64,000 bases of DNA from Desulfovibrio mangrovi (GTDB taxonomy: Bacteria; Desulfobacterota; Desulfovibrionia; Desulfovibrionales; Desulfovibrionaceae): contig NZ_CP104208.1 of assembly GCF_026230175.1 (NCBI RefSeq), forward strand, positions 2,852,001 to 2,916,000. Direction: 5' to 3'. Shown piece after piece: positions 45,683 to 55,568 of this stretch. The notes below the pieces were generated by a model. The model was not told the DNA's origin. It saw nothing but the letters and a program-made list of their open reading frames with translations, and ran no database searches. Each line of letters begins with the position of its first letter. Position 1 is the stretch's first letter. A program made the translations under genes and the position numbers.

Positions 45683-46888
45683 TCAGACCAGCACCTGCAC
45701 AAACCGCTGTAACGCCTCTGAAAGCTGGCTTTTGGCGCATGCGAAATTCAACCGCATGCAGCTCTCTCCGCCGGGGCCGAAGGTATGGCCGTGATTCAGG
45801 GCCAGACGGGCCTCCTGCTGAATACGGCGGACCACCTCCTGCATGTCGCGCCCGGTTTCCGCACAGTAGCCGCTGAAATCGAGCCACGCGAGGTAGGTGC
45901 CCTCCAGCGGCATGGTAGATACGGAAGACAGGCCCGCCACCGCCTGCGCAACAGCGTCTCGGTTTGCAGCGAGATACGGCAGCAGGGTGTCCAGCCAGTC
46001 GTCGCCCTGCGTATAGGCCGCCGTGGCCGCCGCCATGCCGAAGGCGTTCGGCAGGAACATGCCCGCACGGTGCATCTGCCGTTCAAACTGCCGGTGCAGC
46101 GCAGGGTCGGAGATGATCACATTGCCCGTAAGCGTACCTGCAAGGTTGAAAGTCTTCGTGGCCGAGGTGCAGGTAATGGTGCGCGCCGCAACTTCCGGCG
46201 ACAGCGAGGCCATGACCGTATGCGGATGCCCCGCATCGCCGTACACGAGATCGTGATGAATCTCGTCGGACACGATGAGCACGTCATGACGACAGCACAT
46301 CTCGGCCAGACGCTCCAGCTCCTGCCGCGTCCACACGCGCCCGCCGGGATTGTGGGGGCTGCACAGGACGATCATGCGCGTGCGCCCGTCCATCTGCGCC
46401 TCCAGCGCGTCAAAATCCATCTCGTACTTGCCCTGCCCGTTGCGGACCAGCCTGTTGGCCGTCACACGGCAACCGTTGTTCCGCACGGCCCCGAAGAAGG
46501 GATAATACACGGGCGTCTGGAGAATGACATTGTCTCCGGGACGGCAGAAGGCCTGCACGATGGTGTTCACGGCCATGACGATGCCGTGGGTGGCGAATAT
46601 CCACTCTGGCTTGATGGTCCAACCGTGCCTGCCCTGCATCCATCCGGCAATGGCGGCATGATATTCCCTGTAGTCACCGGTGTAGCCCAGCACGCCTTCC
46701 AACATGGAGGCCAGCGCCTCCTTCACCGCAGGCGGCGGCAGGAATTCCATATCCGCCACCCAGAGCGGAATGCCCCCATCTGCAGGAGAAACGCCGAAAT
46801 AGGCCTGCATGTCATCCCATTTTTCGCAATGGGTGTTGTTGCGGTTGATGACGGTATCAAAATCGAAGCGGGATACGGACACGGGCAT
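45683..46888 (-). CDS. MalY/PatB-family pyridoxal-phosphate C-S lyase
   Basis: 401 aa aminotransferase-fold enzyme. It starts with the MalY/PatB hallmark FDTVINRNNTHCEKWDDM; PLP lysine is in TSATKTFNLAG; VSDEIHHDLVYG is present. PatB-type enzymes cleave cystathionine or other S-conjugates to pyruvate, ammonia and a thiol. Such an enzyme could support methionine cycling, but with no pathway genes alongside the substrate is uncertain. AAAGGATA precedes the ATG. The nearest upstream gene is cysQ, 61 bases away. Confidence 0.92.
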   Translation of the reverse strand: MPVSVSRFDFDTVINRNNTHCEKWDDMQAYFGVSPADGGIPLWVADMEFLPPPAVKEALASMLEGVLGYTGDYREYHAAIAGWMQGRHGWTIKPEWIFATHGIVMAVNTIVQAFCRPGDNVILQTPVYYPFFGAVRNNGCRVTANRLVRNGQGKYEMDFDALEAQMDGRTRMIVLCSPHNPGGRVWTRQELERLAEMCCRHDVLIVSDEIHHDLVYGDAGHPHTVMASLSPEVAARTITCTSATKTFNLAGTLTGNVIISDPALHRQFERQMHRAGMFLPNAFGMAAATAAYTQGDDWLDTLLPYLAANRDAVAQAVAGLSSVSTMPLEGTYLAWLDFSGYCAETGRDMQEVVRRIQQEARLALNHGHTFGPGGESCMRLNFACAKSQLSEALQRFVQVLV

Positions 46889-46949
46889 TATCCTTTGAGT
46901 GTATGATTGAAGGTCATTGAAACGAGGAAATATAGGTGGTTATGCCTCC

Positions 46950-47783
46950 TCAGGCACGGGCCACGAACCAGCCGTTCAGCAGATCCGGCTTGCCGTAGAG
47001 GAAAGGCTCGCCCTCAAAACCGCAAAGGGAACCGCCCGCCGCCTCAAGCAAGGCCTGCCCTGCGGCGGTATCCCATTCCCACGTGGCGTGCAGGCAGGGA
47101 AAAAGCTGGGCCCGGCCTTCAGCCAGCAGGCAAAACTTGTAGGAACTGCCCACGCGCAGGCGGGTATGGGGGGCATCGCCCATGTAGGCGTCCAGTCTGG
47201 GGGTTTTATCCACATTGCTCTGCAGCACTACGGGCGCCTCCCCTTCCTCAACGCGGCTGGTGCGGATGTCCTGCACGGGAACCTCTCCGTCCCCGATGCG
47301 GTAGGCGCCCACGCCGGTCACACCAAGATAGGTGCTTCCCTTCAGAGGGACGTGGATGATGCCTGCCACGGGCCTGTGATTCTCCATGTAGGCAATATTC
47401 ACGGTAAACTGGGCATTGCGACGGATAAAGCCCTTGGTGCCGTCCAGAGGGTCCACCAGAAAATAGCAGGGCCATTCCGAACGTTCCTCATACGGTGGCA
47501 GACCGCCCTCTTCCGAAATGACCGGAATCTCGGGCAGGAGGCGGGAAAGACCGGCCAGAATTAGATCATTGGCTGCCTCATCCGCAGTGGTGACGGGCGA
47601 TTCGTCATCCTTGTAGGACACCTCCGCAGGCTCGCTGTAATAACGCAGAATCAGAGCACCGGCCTCTTCCGCAAGCTGCGCCACACGCCAGAACACCCCT
47701 GCAAGACGGGGTGGCAAGGTATGGAGAAGCGATTCAGGGAGCTTGCGTTCCGCAAGCAGTTGCTCAAGGCTCTGTCTGTCCAT
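46950..47783 (-). CDS. cysQ: 3'(2'),5'-bisphosphate nucleotidase
   Basis: 277 aa inositol-monophosphatase-fold enzyme that removes the 3' phosphate from PAP, the by-product of sulfur activation or of carrier-protein phosphopantetheinylation. Metal-binding motifs are DPLDGTKGFI and WEWDTAAGQALLEAAGG; VISEEGG carries the acidic partner. It begins with a helical N-terminal extension of about 25 residues. AGAGGAC precedes the ATG. Confidence 0.9.
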   Translation of the reverse strand: MDRQSLEQLLAERKLPESLLHTLPPRLAGVFWRVAQLAEEAGALILRYYSEPAEVSYKDDESPVTTADEAANDLILAGLSRLLPEIPVISEEGGLPPYEERSEWPCYFLVDPLDGTKGFIRRNAQFTVNIAYMENHRPVAGIIHVPLKGSTYLGVTGVGAYRIGDGEVPVQDIRTSRVEEGEAPVVLQSNVDKTPRLDAYMGDAPHTRLRVGSSYKFCLLAEGRAQLFPCLHATWEWDTAAGQALLEAAGGSLCGFEGEPFLYGKPDLLNGWFVARA

Positions 47784-47885
47784 GCAATGTCCTCTTGGCG
47801 AAGTGCCCTATACTGCTGTAGTACATGCATTAGCCGAGGATGTTAAGCACTGTACGAACGTTGGATTCCGCCGCGCGAGGTTGCC

Positions 47886-48467
47886 ATGGTCATTCACCGC
47901 CATACGCCCTTCTCTCCCTGTCTGAAGGGGCGCCCTGCCCGGACCGGCCCCATGTCCGGCCATTCCCGTGCAACACCCTGCTCCCGGGCATTTCTCGCCT
48001 CCCTTCTCCTCTGCCTGCTCCTGCCGCTGACCTTGGCGGGCTGCGGTTCCCGTAACACCGCAAGCACGCACCACGACAGCGGCCCGCCACCCACGCGGCA
48101 TGAAGCCGCCATCGTGCAGAGCGCCAAAGCTGCCATTGGCACAAGCTACCATTTCGGCGGATGCAACCCCGCCGAAGGATTCGACTGCTCAGGACTGGTG
48201 TGGTGGGCCTACAACGAAAACGGCTATGCCGTGCCCCGCACCACCGACGCCCAGCGAAAGGCAGGACGCGCGACCGACTGCGCAGCCCCGCGACAGGGGG
48301 ATGTAATCGTCTTCCGCATCTCCGAGAAGGGCCTGCATTCCGGCATATACTCGGGCAACGGGTATTTCGTGCACAGCCCCAAATCCGGCCATGTGGTGCG
48401 GGAAGAATCGCTGCGCAAGAACTACTGGCAGTCCAGACTGCTCACCTGCCGCCGCTACCTGCCCTGA
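47886..48467 (+). CDS. NlpC/P60-family lipoprotein peptidoglycan hydrolase
   Basis: 193 aa. A long basic head leads to a hydrophobic stretch and lipobox LTLAGC (about residues 48-53), so it is a lipoprotein. The C-terminal 110 residues are an NlpC/P60 domain with the catalytic Cys in FDCSGLVWWAY, the His in LHSGIYSG and the third residue His in YFVHSPKSGH. It should cleave peptide crosslinks in peptidoglycan. A later in-frame Met at 47952 would shorten the head to 171 aa; GAGG before 47886 supports the first. Confidence 0.87.
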   Translation: MVIHRHTPFSPCLKGRPARTGPMSGHSRATPCSRAFLASLLLCLLLPLTLAGCGSRNTASTHHDSGPPPTRHEAAIVQSAKAAIGTSYHFGGCNPAEGFDCSGLVWWAYNENGYAVPRTTDAQRKAGRATDCAAPRQGDVIVFRISEKGLHSGIYSGNGYFVHSPKSGHVVREESLRKNYWQSRLLTCRRYLP

Positions 48468-48721
48468 CGCAGGCAGACCGGGCCATGACCCACGCATACC
48501 GCTTCTAACGGCCCTCTCCCCGCAGCAGCCAGACGTGCTGCCAAGCCCTTTTCCGGTGCCCCACAGCCCCGCTGCCCCTTCCCGCTTTCCAACGCCCTGC
48601 CCCCCGCCCGCAAGCAACCGCAGACCATGTTGGCAACCACTGACATTTTTCATGCATTGCACCAGAAATAACTATCTGATATTCTTGTATATTATTAATA
48701 TTTTCTATCTGGAGACCCCCA

Positions 48722-49150
48722 ATGCATAGACAGATTCTATCCATCGCCCTTGCCCTTGCAGCCTGCGTGCTCCTGCTGACCGGCAGCGCCTTTGCCGGCA
48801 GCTACAATTACATCGCGCCGGAACAGGTGAAGGCCAACCTTGAGCACAAGGCCCCCATGCATGTTCTGGACATTCAGGTGGCAGACGCCTACGCCAAGCA
48901 CCACCTGCCCGGGGCCATGCAGTCCTGCGCGTATCCCGTGAAATCCGCTGAAGACAAGGCCAAGCTGGATGCCTTTCTGGGCGAAATCAGCAAGGACGCA
49001 GCTCCGGTCGTCATCGTCTGCCCCCGCGGCAAGGGCGGTGCCGAGCGTACCTATGAGTACCTGAAAGAAAAGGGCATTGCCGAAAGCCGCCTGCTTATTC
49101 TGGAAGGCGGACAGGACGGCTGGCCCTATCCCGAGAGCCTTGCCAACTAG
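48722..49150 (+). CDS. Secreted rhodanese-domain protein
   Basis: 142 aa with a signal peptide (residues 1-25, cleavage after AFA) and a single rhodanese domain: HVLDIQVADAYAKHHLPGA and the catalytic loop IVCPRGKGGAERT. It may transfer sulfane sulfur in the periplasm, relevant to thiosulfate or polysulfide handling in a sulfate reducer. The loop length is six residues, as in single-domain sulfur transferases. Followed by a strong terminator. Confidence 0.9.
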   Translation: MHRQILSIALALAACVLLLTGSAFAGSYNYIAPEQVKANLEHKAPMHVLDIQVADAYAKHHLPGAMQSCAYPVKSAEDKAKLDAFLGEISKDAAPVVIVCPRGKGGAERTYEYLKEKGIAESRLLILEGGQDGWPYPESLAN

Positions 49151-49179
49151 ACGCATCGCTTTCCCTCTGTATTGATGCA

Positions 49180-49215
49180 AAACGCCCCCCTGCATACCTT
49201 GCAGGGGGGCGTTTG
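49180..49215 (+). terminator. Terminator after the rhodanese gene
   Basis: AAACGCCCCCCTGC pairs with GCAGGGGGGCGTTT (14 bp), ending in GTTTGTTG. It may also close leftward transcripts because the left flank is A-rich. Confidence 0.85.
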
Positions 49216-49379
49216 TTGTCACGGGCACATCACTGAACCGCGCCCGGAAATAGCTGCAGCAACACAGAACTGCCGGAACATCCCCACGAGGGTATGTAAC
49301 CTGTTTCAGAAGAATGGAGCGGTAAGGAGTTGTGCGGCGCGGTTCAGCACCGGACCGATCAGTTGCAGATGAGGAGGGG

Positions 49380-52361
49380 TCAGCGGGCCATGTGCTGCTT
49401 CAGTTTGTCCAGCACGTCCTGCTTCTTGGCGGGCTTGGTCAGGTAGTCGCTACAGCCCGCCGCAAGGCACTTCTCGCGATCTTCCGCGTAGGCGTTTGCG
49501 GTCAGAGCGATAATCGGCACAGGCTGCCTGCCGCTTTCCACCTCGAAATCACGGATGGCCTGCGTGGCGGCATAGCCGTCCATGCCGGGCATCTGGATGT
49601 CCATGATCACCATATCGAAAATACCGGCACGGAACTTGGCAACAGCCTCGTTGCCGTCTTCGGCGTAGTCGAAGGTGAAGGGCGAATCCTTGAGATAGAA
49701 GCCCATGAGCATACGGTTTGCGCTGGAGTCCTCGGCAATCAGCACCCTGCCGGAAAGAACGGTATCTTCGATGATATCCCCTTCCTCCGGCTTCAGCTTC
49801 ATGTCTGCCGCCAGAGTTTCATTCAGCAGGGCATCCACAACGCTTACCAGCCTGCCCGGAACGGCAGGCTTGGCCAGCATGGGCAACGCGTTCTGCGGCA
49901 AAGTCTTGCCGCCCTGTGCCGAATGCGAGGAATCCATATACAGCAGGGTGGGAGGCAGTTGCGCGCCGAATCGCTTCAGCATCTGCCTGTGCGCGGAAAC
50001 ACCGTCGAGCTCAGGCAGGTCGCTGCCCATGATGATACCGTCAAAACCGGTTGCACCTGAACCATTCTGCTGCTCCAGATGGTTCTGCGCCTCCTGTACG
50101 GAGAACGCCTCAACAACTTCTGCCCCATGGTTGGCCAGCGTCAGCACCAGATAGTGCAGGGTGACGGGGTTGTCGTCCACCAGCAGCAACCGTTTGCCTG
50201 CAAGCAAGGGCGGGCTTGTCTCCTCTGCCAGCCGGACAGCGCCTTCCGGCAGGGGTAGCACACAGGTAAAGGTGAAGGTCGCCCCATGCCCGGGACGGCT
50301 TTCCACGCTGATAGTGCCGCCGAGGTACTCCACAAGGCGTTTGGTGATGGCAAGGCCCAGACCGGTGCCGCCGTACTTGCGCGCCGTGGAACTGTCCGCC
50401 TGCGTGAAGACCTCGAAAATGCTCTGCTGCTTGATGATGGGAATGCCGATGCCCGTATCCTTGACGGAGATTTCCAGCGTCACGCTGCCGCCCGTCCTCT
50501 GGCGCACATGCACGGTGGTGATAACGTGCCCGAGCGAAGTGAACTTGAGCGAGTTGCTGAGCAGGTTCAGCAGAATCTGCTGCAGCTTGTTGGGATCGCC
50601 CACCACCTTTTCCGGCACATCCGGCGCAAAGTAGAGGATGGTTTCCAGCCCCTTCTGCGCCGCCTGCACGCCGGTCATGGAGAACACGCGCTCGAACAGG
50701 CCTTCCAGACTGAAGGGAATATGCTCAAGCTCGATATGCCCAGCCTCGATCTTGGAGAAATCCAGAATGTCGTTGATCAGATCGAGCAGCAGTTCGCCCG
50801 ATCCGCGAAGCATCTCCAGATACCGGCGCTGCTCGTCGTTCAGCCCGGAGGTTTCAAGCATGTCCACAAAGCCCAGCACGGAATGCATGGGGGTGCGGAT
50901 TTCATGGCTCATGGAGGCAAGGAAACCACTCTTGGCGCGGTTGGCGTCCTCGGCATCCTGCATGGCCTTGCGCAGAGCGTTTTCCGCGGCAAGACGGGTG
51001 GAAATATCGCGGATGACGCACAGGACGGCATCCTGATCCTGATACCTGAGTTTGCGGATGTGCATTTCCGCATGGAAGACATCCCCTTCCACCGGCACGA
51101 TACGCATCTCGAACTGCCGTTTCGCCAATGAGTTGCCCGAAGGCGTCTTGCGCAGCATCTCAAGCATCTGCCACATCTTCTGGCCGTATTCCTGCCCTAC
51201 CAGATCCTGCATGGACAATGAGAGCATACGGGCTCTGTCCGTGCCCATGAGGTCGAGAGCCTGCCCGTTGCATTCAAGAATTCTGCCGTCGAGGTCGTAG
51301 ATGACAATGGCATCCATGACTTCTTCAAACAGCAGCTGATAGCGCGCCAGCTCTTCAGCCTTGCGCAGGTTGAGGAGCATGGCGTCCAGTGCGTACAGCA
51401 CATCGTTTACTTCGGAAATGGGCGAAGGGCCGTCAGGCAGAGCCAGACGCGCCTCTCCGAGCGAAATGCTGCGGGCGCTCTCTGAAAGGGCCCGCAACGG
51501 CCCCGTGATGCGCATGCCGATGATGTAGGCGAGTATGGAACACAGCAGACCTGTGAACAGCAGAACAACGACGTTGTTGGCAAGGTTGGAACGCTTCAGT
51601 TCCTCTAACGGGGCGGAGGAGGCAAAATAATACATGCCCTCAAAGCCCGTGGCCGCCAGCAGCCCTTCACGCCCGTTCACTTCGCAGGGCTGCGGCACTC
51701 CCTTGTCCGTGGTGCCGGAGGTGTATCGCAGCGCAACCGGCCTGCCGGTCTGCAGATCGCGAAACGCGCCGAGATGAAGAACAAGCAGGGAGTAGTCGGT
51801 CTTGTCCAGCAGCACCCCTTCTGCAGGGGGGCGGAAGAAATACATGCCAACCGCAGTGCCTACTATCTGCGAACGGTTGCGTATCTGTCTGGTGGAGGCA
51901 ACGTAGAAACGCCCTTCAGAGGTCAGGGAAAGACGGCTGGTCTGCGGAGAGGGCTGCATGGAGAACTCATGCGCCTCAATGGGAATGGATGCGTCCGATG
52001 CCGAATACAGCCGCTGCGAGTCAGTGGACCGGAGAAAGAACAGCATGTCCGGCGCTGCCGCGGCAAAGGCGGCCAGCCGTTCACGCATCTGGTACTCCAC
52101 CCCCAGCTGCAGGGTCACGCGGATGGAGTTGTCTTCGCCAAGGGCGTCCAACTGGCGCTGGGCCTCGCCCACGGCACGAAAATAGTATTGGCCGAGCTGC
52201 TTGGCCTCCGCCCCGACACGGTCCTGAAACTGACGGTACATTGAGCCGGAATACGTATACTGCATCACGCCCAGCAACGCGAGGGCGCACACGAAGACCA
52301 GCCCCACGGTTGCCATGATGATGAGCGAGGTCACCGATCTCGATGTATTACGATTCAGCAT
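49380..52361 (-). CDS. Hybrid sensor histidine kinase with two receiver domains
   Basis: 993 aa. Membrane helices near 13-33 and 262-284 flank a periplasmic sensor; a HAMP segment (285-340), a PAS domain (341-455), HisKA with His near 486 ([16 protein letters not shown]), HATPase (580-700, NSLKF, DTGIGI, GGTGLGL), and two receivers (722-850 and 872-990). The first receiver has Gly-779 where the phosphoacceptor Asp should be ([12 protein letters not shown]), so it is probably a pseudo-receiver; the second is intact ([12 protein letters not shown]921). It starts 22 bases after a periplasmic binding-protein gene. The output partner is not nearby. Confidence 0.92.
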   Translation of the reverse strand: MLNRNTSRSVTSLIIMATVGLVFVCALALLGVMQYTYSGSMYRQFQDRVGAEAKQLGQYYFRAVGEAQRQLDALGEDNSIRVTLQLGVEYQMRERLAAFAAAAPDMLFFLRSTDSQRLYSASDASIPIEAHEFSMQPSPQTSRLSLTSEGRFYVASTRQIRNRSQIVGTAVGMYFFRPPAEGVLLDKTDYSLLVLHLGAFRDLQTGRPVALRYTSGTTDKGVPQPCEVNGREGLLAATGFEGMYYFASSAPLEELKRSNLANNVVVLLFTGLLCSILAYIIGMRITGPLRALSESARSISLGEARLALPDGPSPISEVNDVLYALDAMLLNLRKAEELARYQLLFEEVMDAIVIYDLDGRILECNGQALDLMGTDRARMLSLSMQDLVGQEYGQKMWQMLEMLRKTPSGNSLAKRQFEMRIVPVEGDVFHAEMHIRKLRYQDQDAVLCVIRDISTRLAAENALRKAMQDAEDANRAKSGFLASMSHEIRTPMHSVLGFVDMLETSGLNDEQRRYLEMLRGSGELLLDLINDILDFSKIEAGHIELEHIPFSLEGLFERVFSMTGVQAAQKGLETILYFAPDVPEKVVGDPNKLQQILLNLLSNSLKFTSLGHVITTVHVRQRTGGSVTLEISVKDTGIGIPIIKQQSIFEVFTQADSSTARKYGGTGLGLAITKRLVEYLGGTISVESRPGHGATFTFTCVLPLPEGAVRLAEETSPPLLAGKRLLLVDDNPVTLHYLVLTLANHGAEVVEAFSVQEAQNHLEQQNGSGATGFDGIIMGSDLPELDGVSAHRQMLKRFGAQLPPTLLYMDSSHSAQGGKTLPQNALPMLAKPAVPGRLVSVVDALLNETLAADMKLKPEEGDIIEDTVLSGRVLIAEDSSANRMLMGFYLKDSPFTFDYAEDGNEAVAKFRAGIFDMVIMDIQMPGMDGYAATQAIRDFEVESGRQPVPIIALTANAYAEDREKCLAAGCSDYLTKPAKKQDVLDKLKQHMAR

Positions 52362-52382
52362 ACAGAATGCACATCCGAATAA

Positions 52383-53444
52383 TTACTCAGAGTATACGTA
52401 GTCCGCAGCCAGCAGTATATCTTCAGGAATGACGATGCCCAGTTCCTTGGCACGGGCCAGATTGAAAACAAGTGCGTACCGTTCCGCCTGCTGCAGGCCA
52501 ATGTCGCCTGGTTTCTCTCCGTTGAGAATGCGGGCCACGATTCTTCCTGTCTGAATGCCCATGTGCTCAAAATCAACACCCACGCCGCCCATCACGCCGA
52601 GCTTCACAAAGGAGTAGTTGATGGGAATGCTGGGCTTGCGGCACACCTTGGTGGTCCAGCGCAGCACCTCCGGCGCAGTATAGGTCTTGCCCTTGGCGTC
52701 CTTGAGCAGCAACGCCATGGGGTAGATGGTGTCGATCTCCGGATCGGTGCAGGCAGCAAGCATCAGCTGCTGATACTCTTCCCAGCTGTCCGTCACCATG
52801 TGCCGCCACAAAAAATCGTGAGGCTCGGAAGCCATTTCCTCGCGGAACTGGGTCAGAGCCGCCTCGCCGGTTGGTGAATTATCCGCAATGACATACACCA
52901 TATCCAGCTTTTTCAAAATGCTGCGCTGCACCTTGAGTGCCTTGAGCGTGTGCAGCTTTTCCAACACGCCGGTAATGTTGTGGCCGGGCTGCTCACGCGT
53001 ATCCAGCCACGGCACCTTCTCGGCATACTTCTCCGGACGCACGTTCAGCCCGGAAAAGACAACGGGCAGGTCCGTATTCGCATACGCGAGTCCGACCATG
53101 CGGAAGGCGTTGTCATCCAGCGTGACCAGCACGTCCGGCTTGTAGGCTGCAATGGCTTCCTGCGCCGCCTCAGCCTGCCTGCGCATGAGTTCCGGGGTGT
53201 TGTTCACCCGCTTGGTATCCATGGCAAAGGCCATCGCCACGAGGTTCACCCCTTCGGTGAACCCTCCTTCTGCAAGCCCCCGCAGCACACCCACATGCTG
53301 TGGTCCGCCGCAAACGTGCTCCAGCTCGTAACTGTGCAGAATGAAAACCCGCTTTGCATTCTGTGCATGCCCCGCAGAGGCAAATCCAAGGCACAGCACG
53401 CCGCACAGCACAACGCCAAGCATAGTCCGGAGATGCGCAATCAT
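52383..53444 (-). CDS. Periplasmic ABC-type substrate-binding protein paired with the hybrid kinase
   Basis: 353 aa with a signal peptide (cleavage near HAQNAKR). The mature fold looks like the ABC_sub_bind/PF04392 group: RVFILHSYE, VLVTLDDNAFRMVGLAYANTDLPVVFSGLN, PSIPINYSFVKLGVMGGVGVDFEHMG. No transporter genes follow; a histidine kinase starts 22 bases later, so this protein probably delivers a ligand signal to that kinase rather than a permease. A comparable arrangement is known for LuxP/LuxQ-type sensing. The ligand is unknown. Confidence 0.83.
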   Translation of the reverse strand: MIAHLRTMLGVVLCGVLCLGFASAGHAQNAKRVFILHSYELEHVCGGPQHVGVLRGLAEGGFTEGVNLVAMAFAMDTKRVNNTPELMRRQAEAAQEAIAAYKPDVLVTLDDNAFRMVGLAYANTDLPVVFSGLNVRPEKYAEKVPWLDTREQPGHNITGVLEKLHTLKALKVQRSILKKLDMVYVIADNSPTGEAALTQFREEMASEPHDFLWRHMVTDSWEEYQQLMLAACTDPEIDTIYPMALLLKDAKGKTYTAPEVLRWTTKVCRKPSIPINYSFVKLGVMGGVGVDFEHMGIQTGRIVARILNGEKPGDIGLQQAERYALVFNLARAKELGIVIPEDILLAADYVYSE

Positions 53445-53950
53445 ATTCCCGCCGGATTGTTGCTGAGTATACCCAAACGTCTCCCTTGCCGATTCCCCGT
53501 GATTATCTACCGTGCCTGACTACAAAGGTAAAGCTCTACCCTTCGGGAGTATGGCATACGCAGGTTGCGATTCCTGAGCGGAGGGACACAACGCCTCCCG
53601 CCCTTGGCAGACCGGCGCGCGCCCGTGCATGCCTGAAGTCCGCCTACGGCCCGCAGGGGGATACCCCCCCATAGCGGGCTTTCCATGGCAGCATCGCCCG
53701 TCGATGCCTGGCCGATATCTGGCCGATGTCTGGTCGATGTATACGCCTTCGTCCGTGGGCCATCCCCCCCTCATAGCACGCAAGCCCGTCATCCCGTCAA
53801 TTATTGTGCGTTGTAAGGTCACGGTTTCTCAGAGTCATCCCGAGGTTGCCTCCCGTGCCGATGCGTGGCATCACAACCCACGCGGGATCAGGCGCGCTGC
53901 GTGAAGCCGCCCCGAGACCGCAATACGCACTTCAGACCAAGAGACGCACC
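53445..53950. other. 506-base non-coding region with short tandem repeats
   Basis: Four 11-base units occur at 53698-53741 (see repeat). Open frames on both strands here have atypical composition. I see no terminator or recognised RNA. The speD promoter probably lies in the right third. Confidence 0.5.
53698..53741. repeat. Four imperfect 11-base tandem repeats
   Basis: Units read CCGTCGATGCC, TGGCCGATATC, TGGCCGATGTC and TGGTCGATGTA. The 11-base period is close to one helical turn and is not a multiple of three, so coding duplication is unlikely. Confidence 0.55.
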
Positions 53951-54304
53951 GTGCCCCAGACCGTTACCGGAACCCACTGCCTGCTGGAACTGACCGGCTG
54001 CCCCGCCCCCCTGCTGAACAATGAGGCTTTCATCCGGCAGGCCATTACGGACGCCGCTGCCGCCGCAGGCTCCACGCTGCTCTCCCTCACCAGCCACGCC
54101 TTCTCTCCGCAGGGCGTCACCGCCCTCGGCCTGCTGGCCGAATCGCATATCTCCATCCACACCTGGCCCGAAGCCGGATACGCCGCTGCAGACATCTTTA
54201 CCTGCGGCACCACCTGCCAGCCCCGCGCCGCCTGCGATCTGCTTGCGGAACGCCTGCGGGCTGAGAAGGTTGCGGTACGGGAGTTCGAGCGGGGGAATGG
54301 ATAA
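53951..54304 (+). CDS. speD: S-adenosylmethionine decarboxylase proenzyme
   Basis: 117 aa from a GTG start. The family is the short bacterial AdoMet decarboxylase (SpeH type, about 120 aa). The self-cleavage motif LAESHISIHTWPEAGYAAADIFTCG contains the ES/HIS site where the serine becomes the pyruvoyl cofactor. It makes decarboxylated SAM for spermidine synthesis. Longer in-frame starts are possible but the GTG at 53951 gives the normal family length; the ribosome site (AAGAG) is moderate. No speE is adjacent. Confidence 0.87.
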   Translation: MPQTVTGTHCLLELTGCPAPLLNNEAFIRQAITDAAAAAGSTLLSLTSHAFSPQGVTALGLLAESHISIHTWPEAGYAAADIFTCGTTCQPRAACDLLAERLRAEKVAVREFERGNG

Positions 54305-54350
54305 AAAAACGCGCTCCCGACCGTATAGTCAGAAGCGCGCTCTCTCTTTT
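54303..54350. terminator. Bidirectional terminator between speD and the TRAP gene
   Basis: CGCGCT pairs with AGCGCG and GAC with GTC around an internal CCC/AGA bulge; leftward the tail is T7. Rightward the tail is CTCTCTCTTTT, so it can also terminate speD. Confidence 0.75.
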
Positions 54351-54364
54351 CCTGTCCGGAATGA

Positions 54365-55447
54365 CTACTTCAGCATGGAGCTGTAGTAGACCTTCTCGGT
54401 CACGTCGGTCCACTCCTTCCACTGCGCCATGAAGGCCTTGTAGTTGTCGTGGATCTTGCGTGCCATGGGGTCCTTGTCGGCTTCTTCTTCCAGCACCTGC
54501 TTTGCCGTCTCGCGGAAGGTGTCGAGCACGGTGTCGGGGAAGGGCACGATCTGAAGGTTCTTGTCGGCCTTCAGTTCGATGAGCGCCTTGGCGTTCTCCA
54601 TGTCGAACTCGGCGAGCATGATCTGAGTCATCTTGGCGGCCGCGCCGTCCAGAATGGCCTTCAGGTCTGCGGGCAGCTGGGCATAGGCAGCCTTGTTGAA
54701 GACCACTTCGGTGTAGCCGGTGGGTTCCTGCCAGCCGGGGAACATGTAGAACTTGGCAACGCGGTTCAGACCAGCGCGCTTGTCGAGGTGCGGGCCGACC
54801 CAATCGGTACCGTCGATGACGCCACGCTCAAGCGAGGTGTACACCTCGGAACCGGGCAGCAGCACAACCGATGCGCCGAGCTTGCCGTATACCTTGCCTG
54901 CCAGACCGGGGAAGCGCAGCTTCAGGCCGTGCAGGTCTTCCACCTTTTCAATCTTCTTGTTGAACCAGCCGCCCATCTGGAAGCTGGTTGCGCCGAGCGG
55001 ACGGGGCACAAGATTGAACTTGTCGTAAAGCTCTTCCCACAGCTTCAGGCCGTCACCGGCATTGAACCATGCGTTGTAACCGCCGGAGTTCATGCCGAAG
55101 GGAACGGAGGTGAACCACTGGGTGGCGGGGTGCTTGCCCGCCCAGTAGTAGGAAGCGGAGTGGTAACACTGCACCATGCCCTGCGATACGGCGTCGAAGA
55201 CTTCCAGCGGGGGAACCAGTTCACCACCGGCGCTGACTTCGATGGTCAGGTCGCCGTCGGACATCTCCTTCACCAGTTCGGCAAAGCGCTGTGCGCCGGT
55301 CTGCAGAATGGGCATGCCGGGAGGCCACGAGGTGACCATACGCCATACGAATTTCTTACCCGCGAGCACGGCAGGGGCCTGCGCTGCAACCGCAGCGCCT
55401 GCGGCGAGACCGAGACCGGCCTTTTTCAGAAATGCGCGTCTTTCCAT
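54365..55447 (-). CDS. TRAP transporter solute-binding protein (DctP/TakP type) with Tat signal
   Basis: 360 aa. The start ATG is set by AAGGAGATATCC before it. The N-terminus MERRAFLKKAG carries a twin-arginine motif, followed by an AGAAVAAQAPAVLAG hydrophobic segment, so it is exported folded. The mature part is a DctP fold (WPPGMPILQTGAQRFAELV, GELVPPLEVFDAVSQGMV, GSEVYTSLERGVIDGTDWVGP, NVFNKAAYAQLPADLKAIL-type region). The WFTSVPFGMNSGG and ATSFQMGGWFNKK features recall lactate- or 2-oxoacid-binding TRAP proteins. The membrane subunits DctQ/DctM are not adjacent, so it is an orphan here. Confidence 0.88.
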   Translation of the reverse strand: MERRAFLKKAGLGLAAGAAVAAQAPAVLAGKKFVWRMVTSWPPGMPILQTGAQRFAELVKEMSDGDLTIEVSAGGELVPPLEVFDAVSQGMVQCYHSASYYWAGKHPATQWFTSVPFGMNSGGYNAWFNAGDGLKLWEELYDKFNLVPRPLGATSFQMGGWFNKKIEKVEDLHGLKLRFPGLAGKVYGKLGASVVLLPGSEVYTSLERGVIDGTDWVGPHLDKRAGLNRVAKFYMFPGWQEPTGYTEVVFNKAAYAQLPADLKAILDGAAAKMTQIMLAEFDMENAKALIELKADKNLQIVPFPDTVLDTFRETAKQVLEEEADKDPMARKIHDNYKAFMAQWKEWTDVTEKVYYSSMLK

Positions 55448-55568
55448 GGATATCTCCTTGAACCGTATTGATTTCAGCAAGCAGCGAGTCGTCTTACTCA
55501 TGAATGCTACAATTTTGTGAAAATCAATACTCGCAAAGACGCTCACATTGCAATCATTTTTCGCAGTA

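Noticed and set aside
53520-53822. 100-codon leftward frame in the repeat-containing gap before speD
   Set aside because: Composition unlike real proteins; the repeats have an 11-base period that would break a reading frame.
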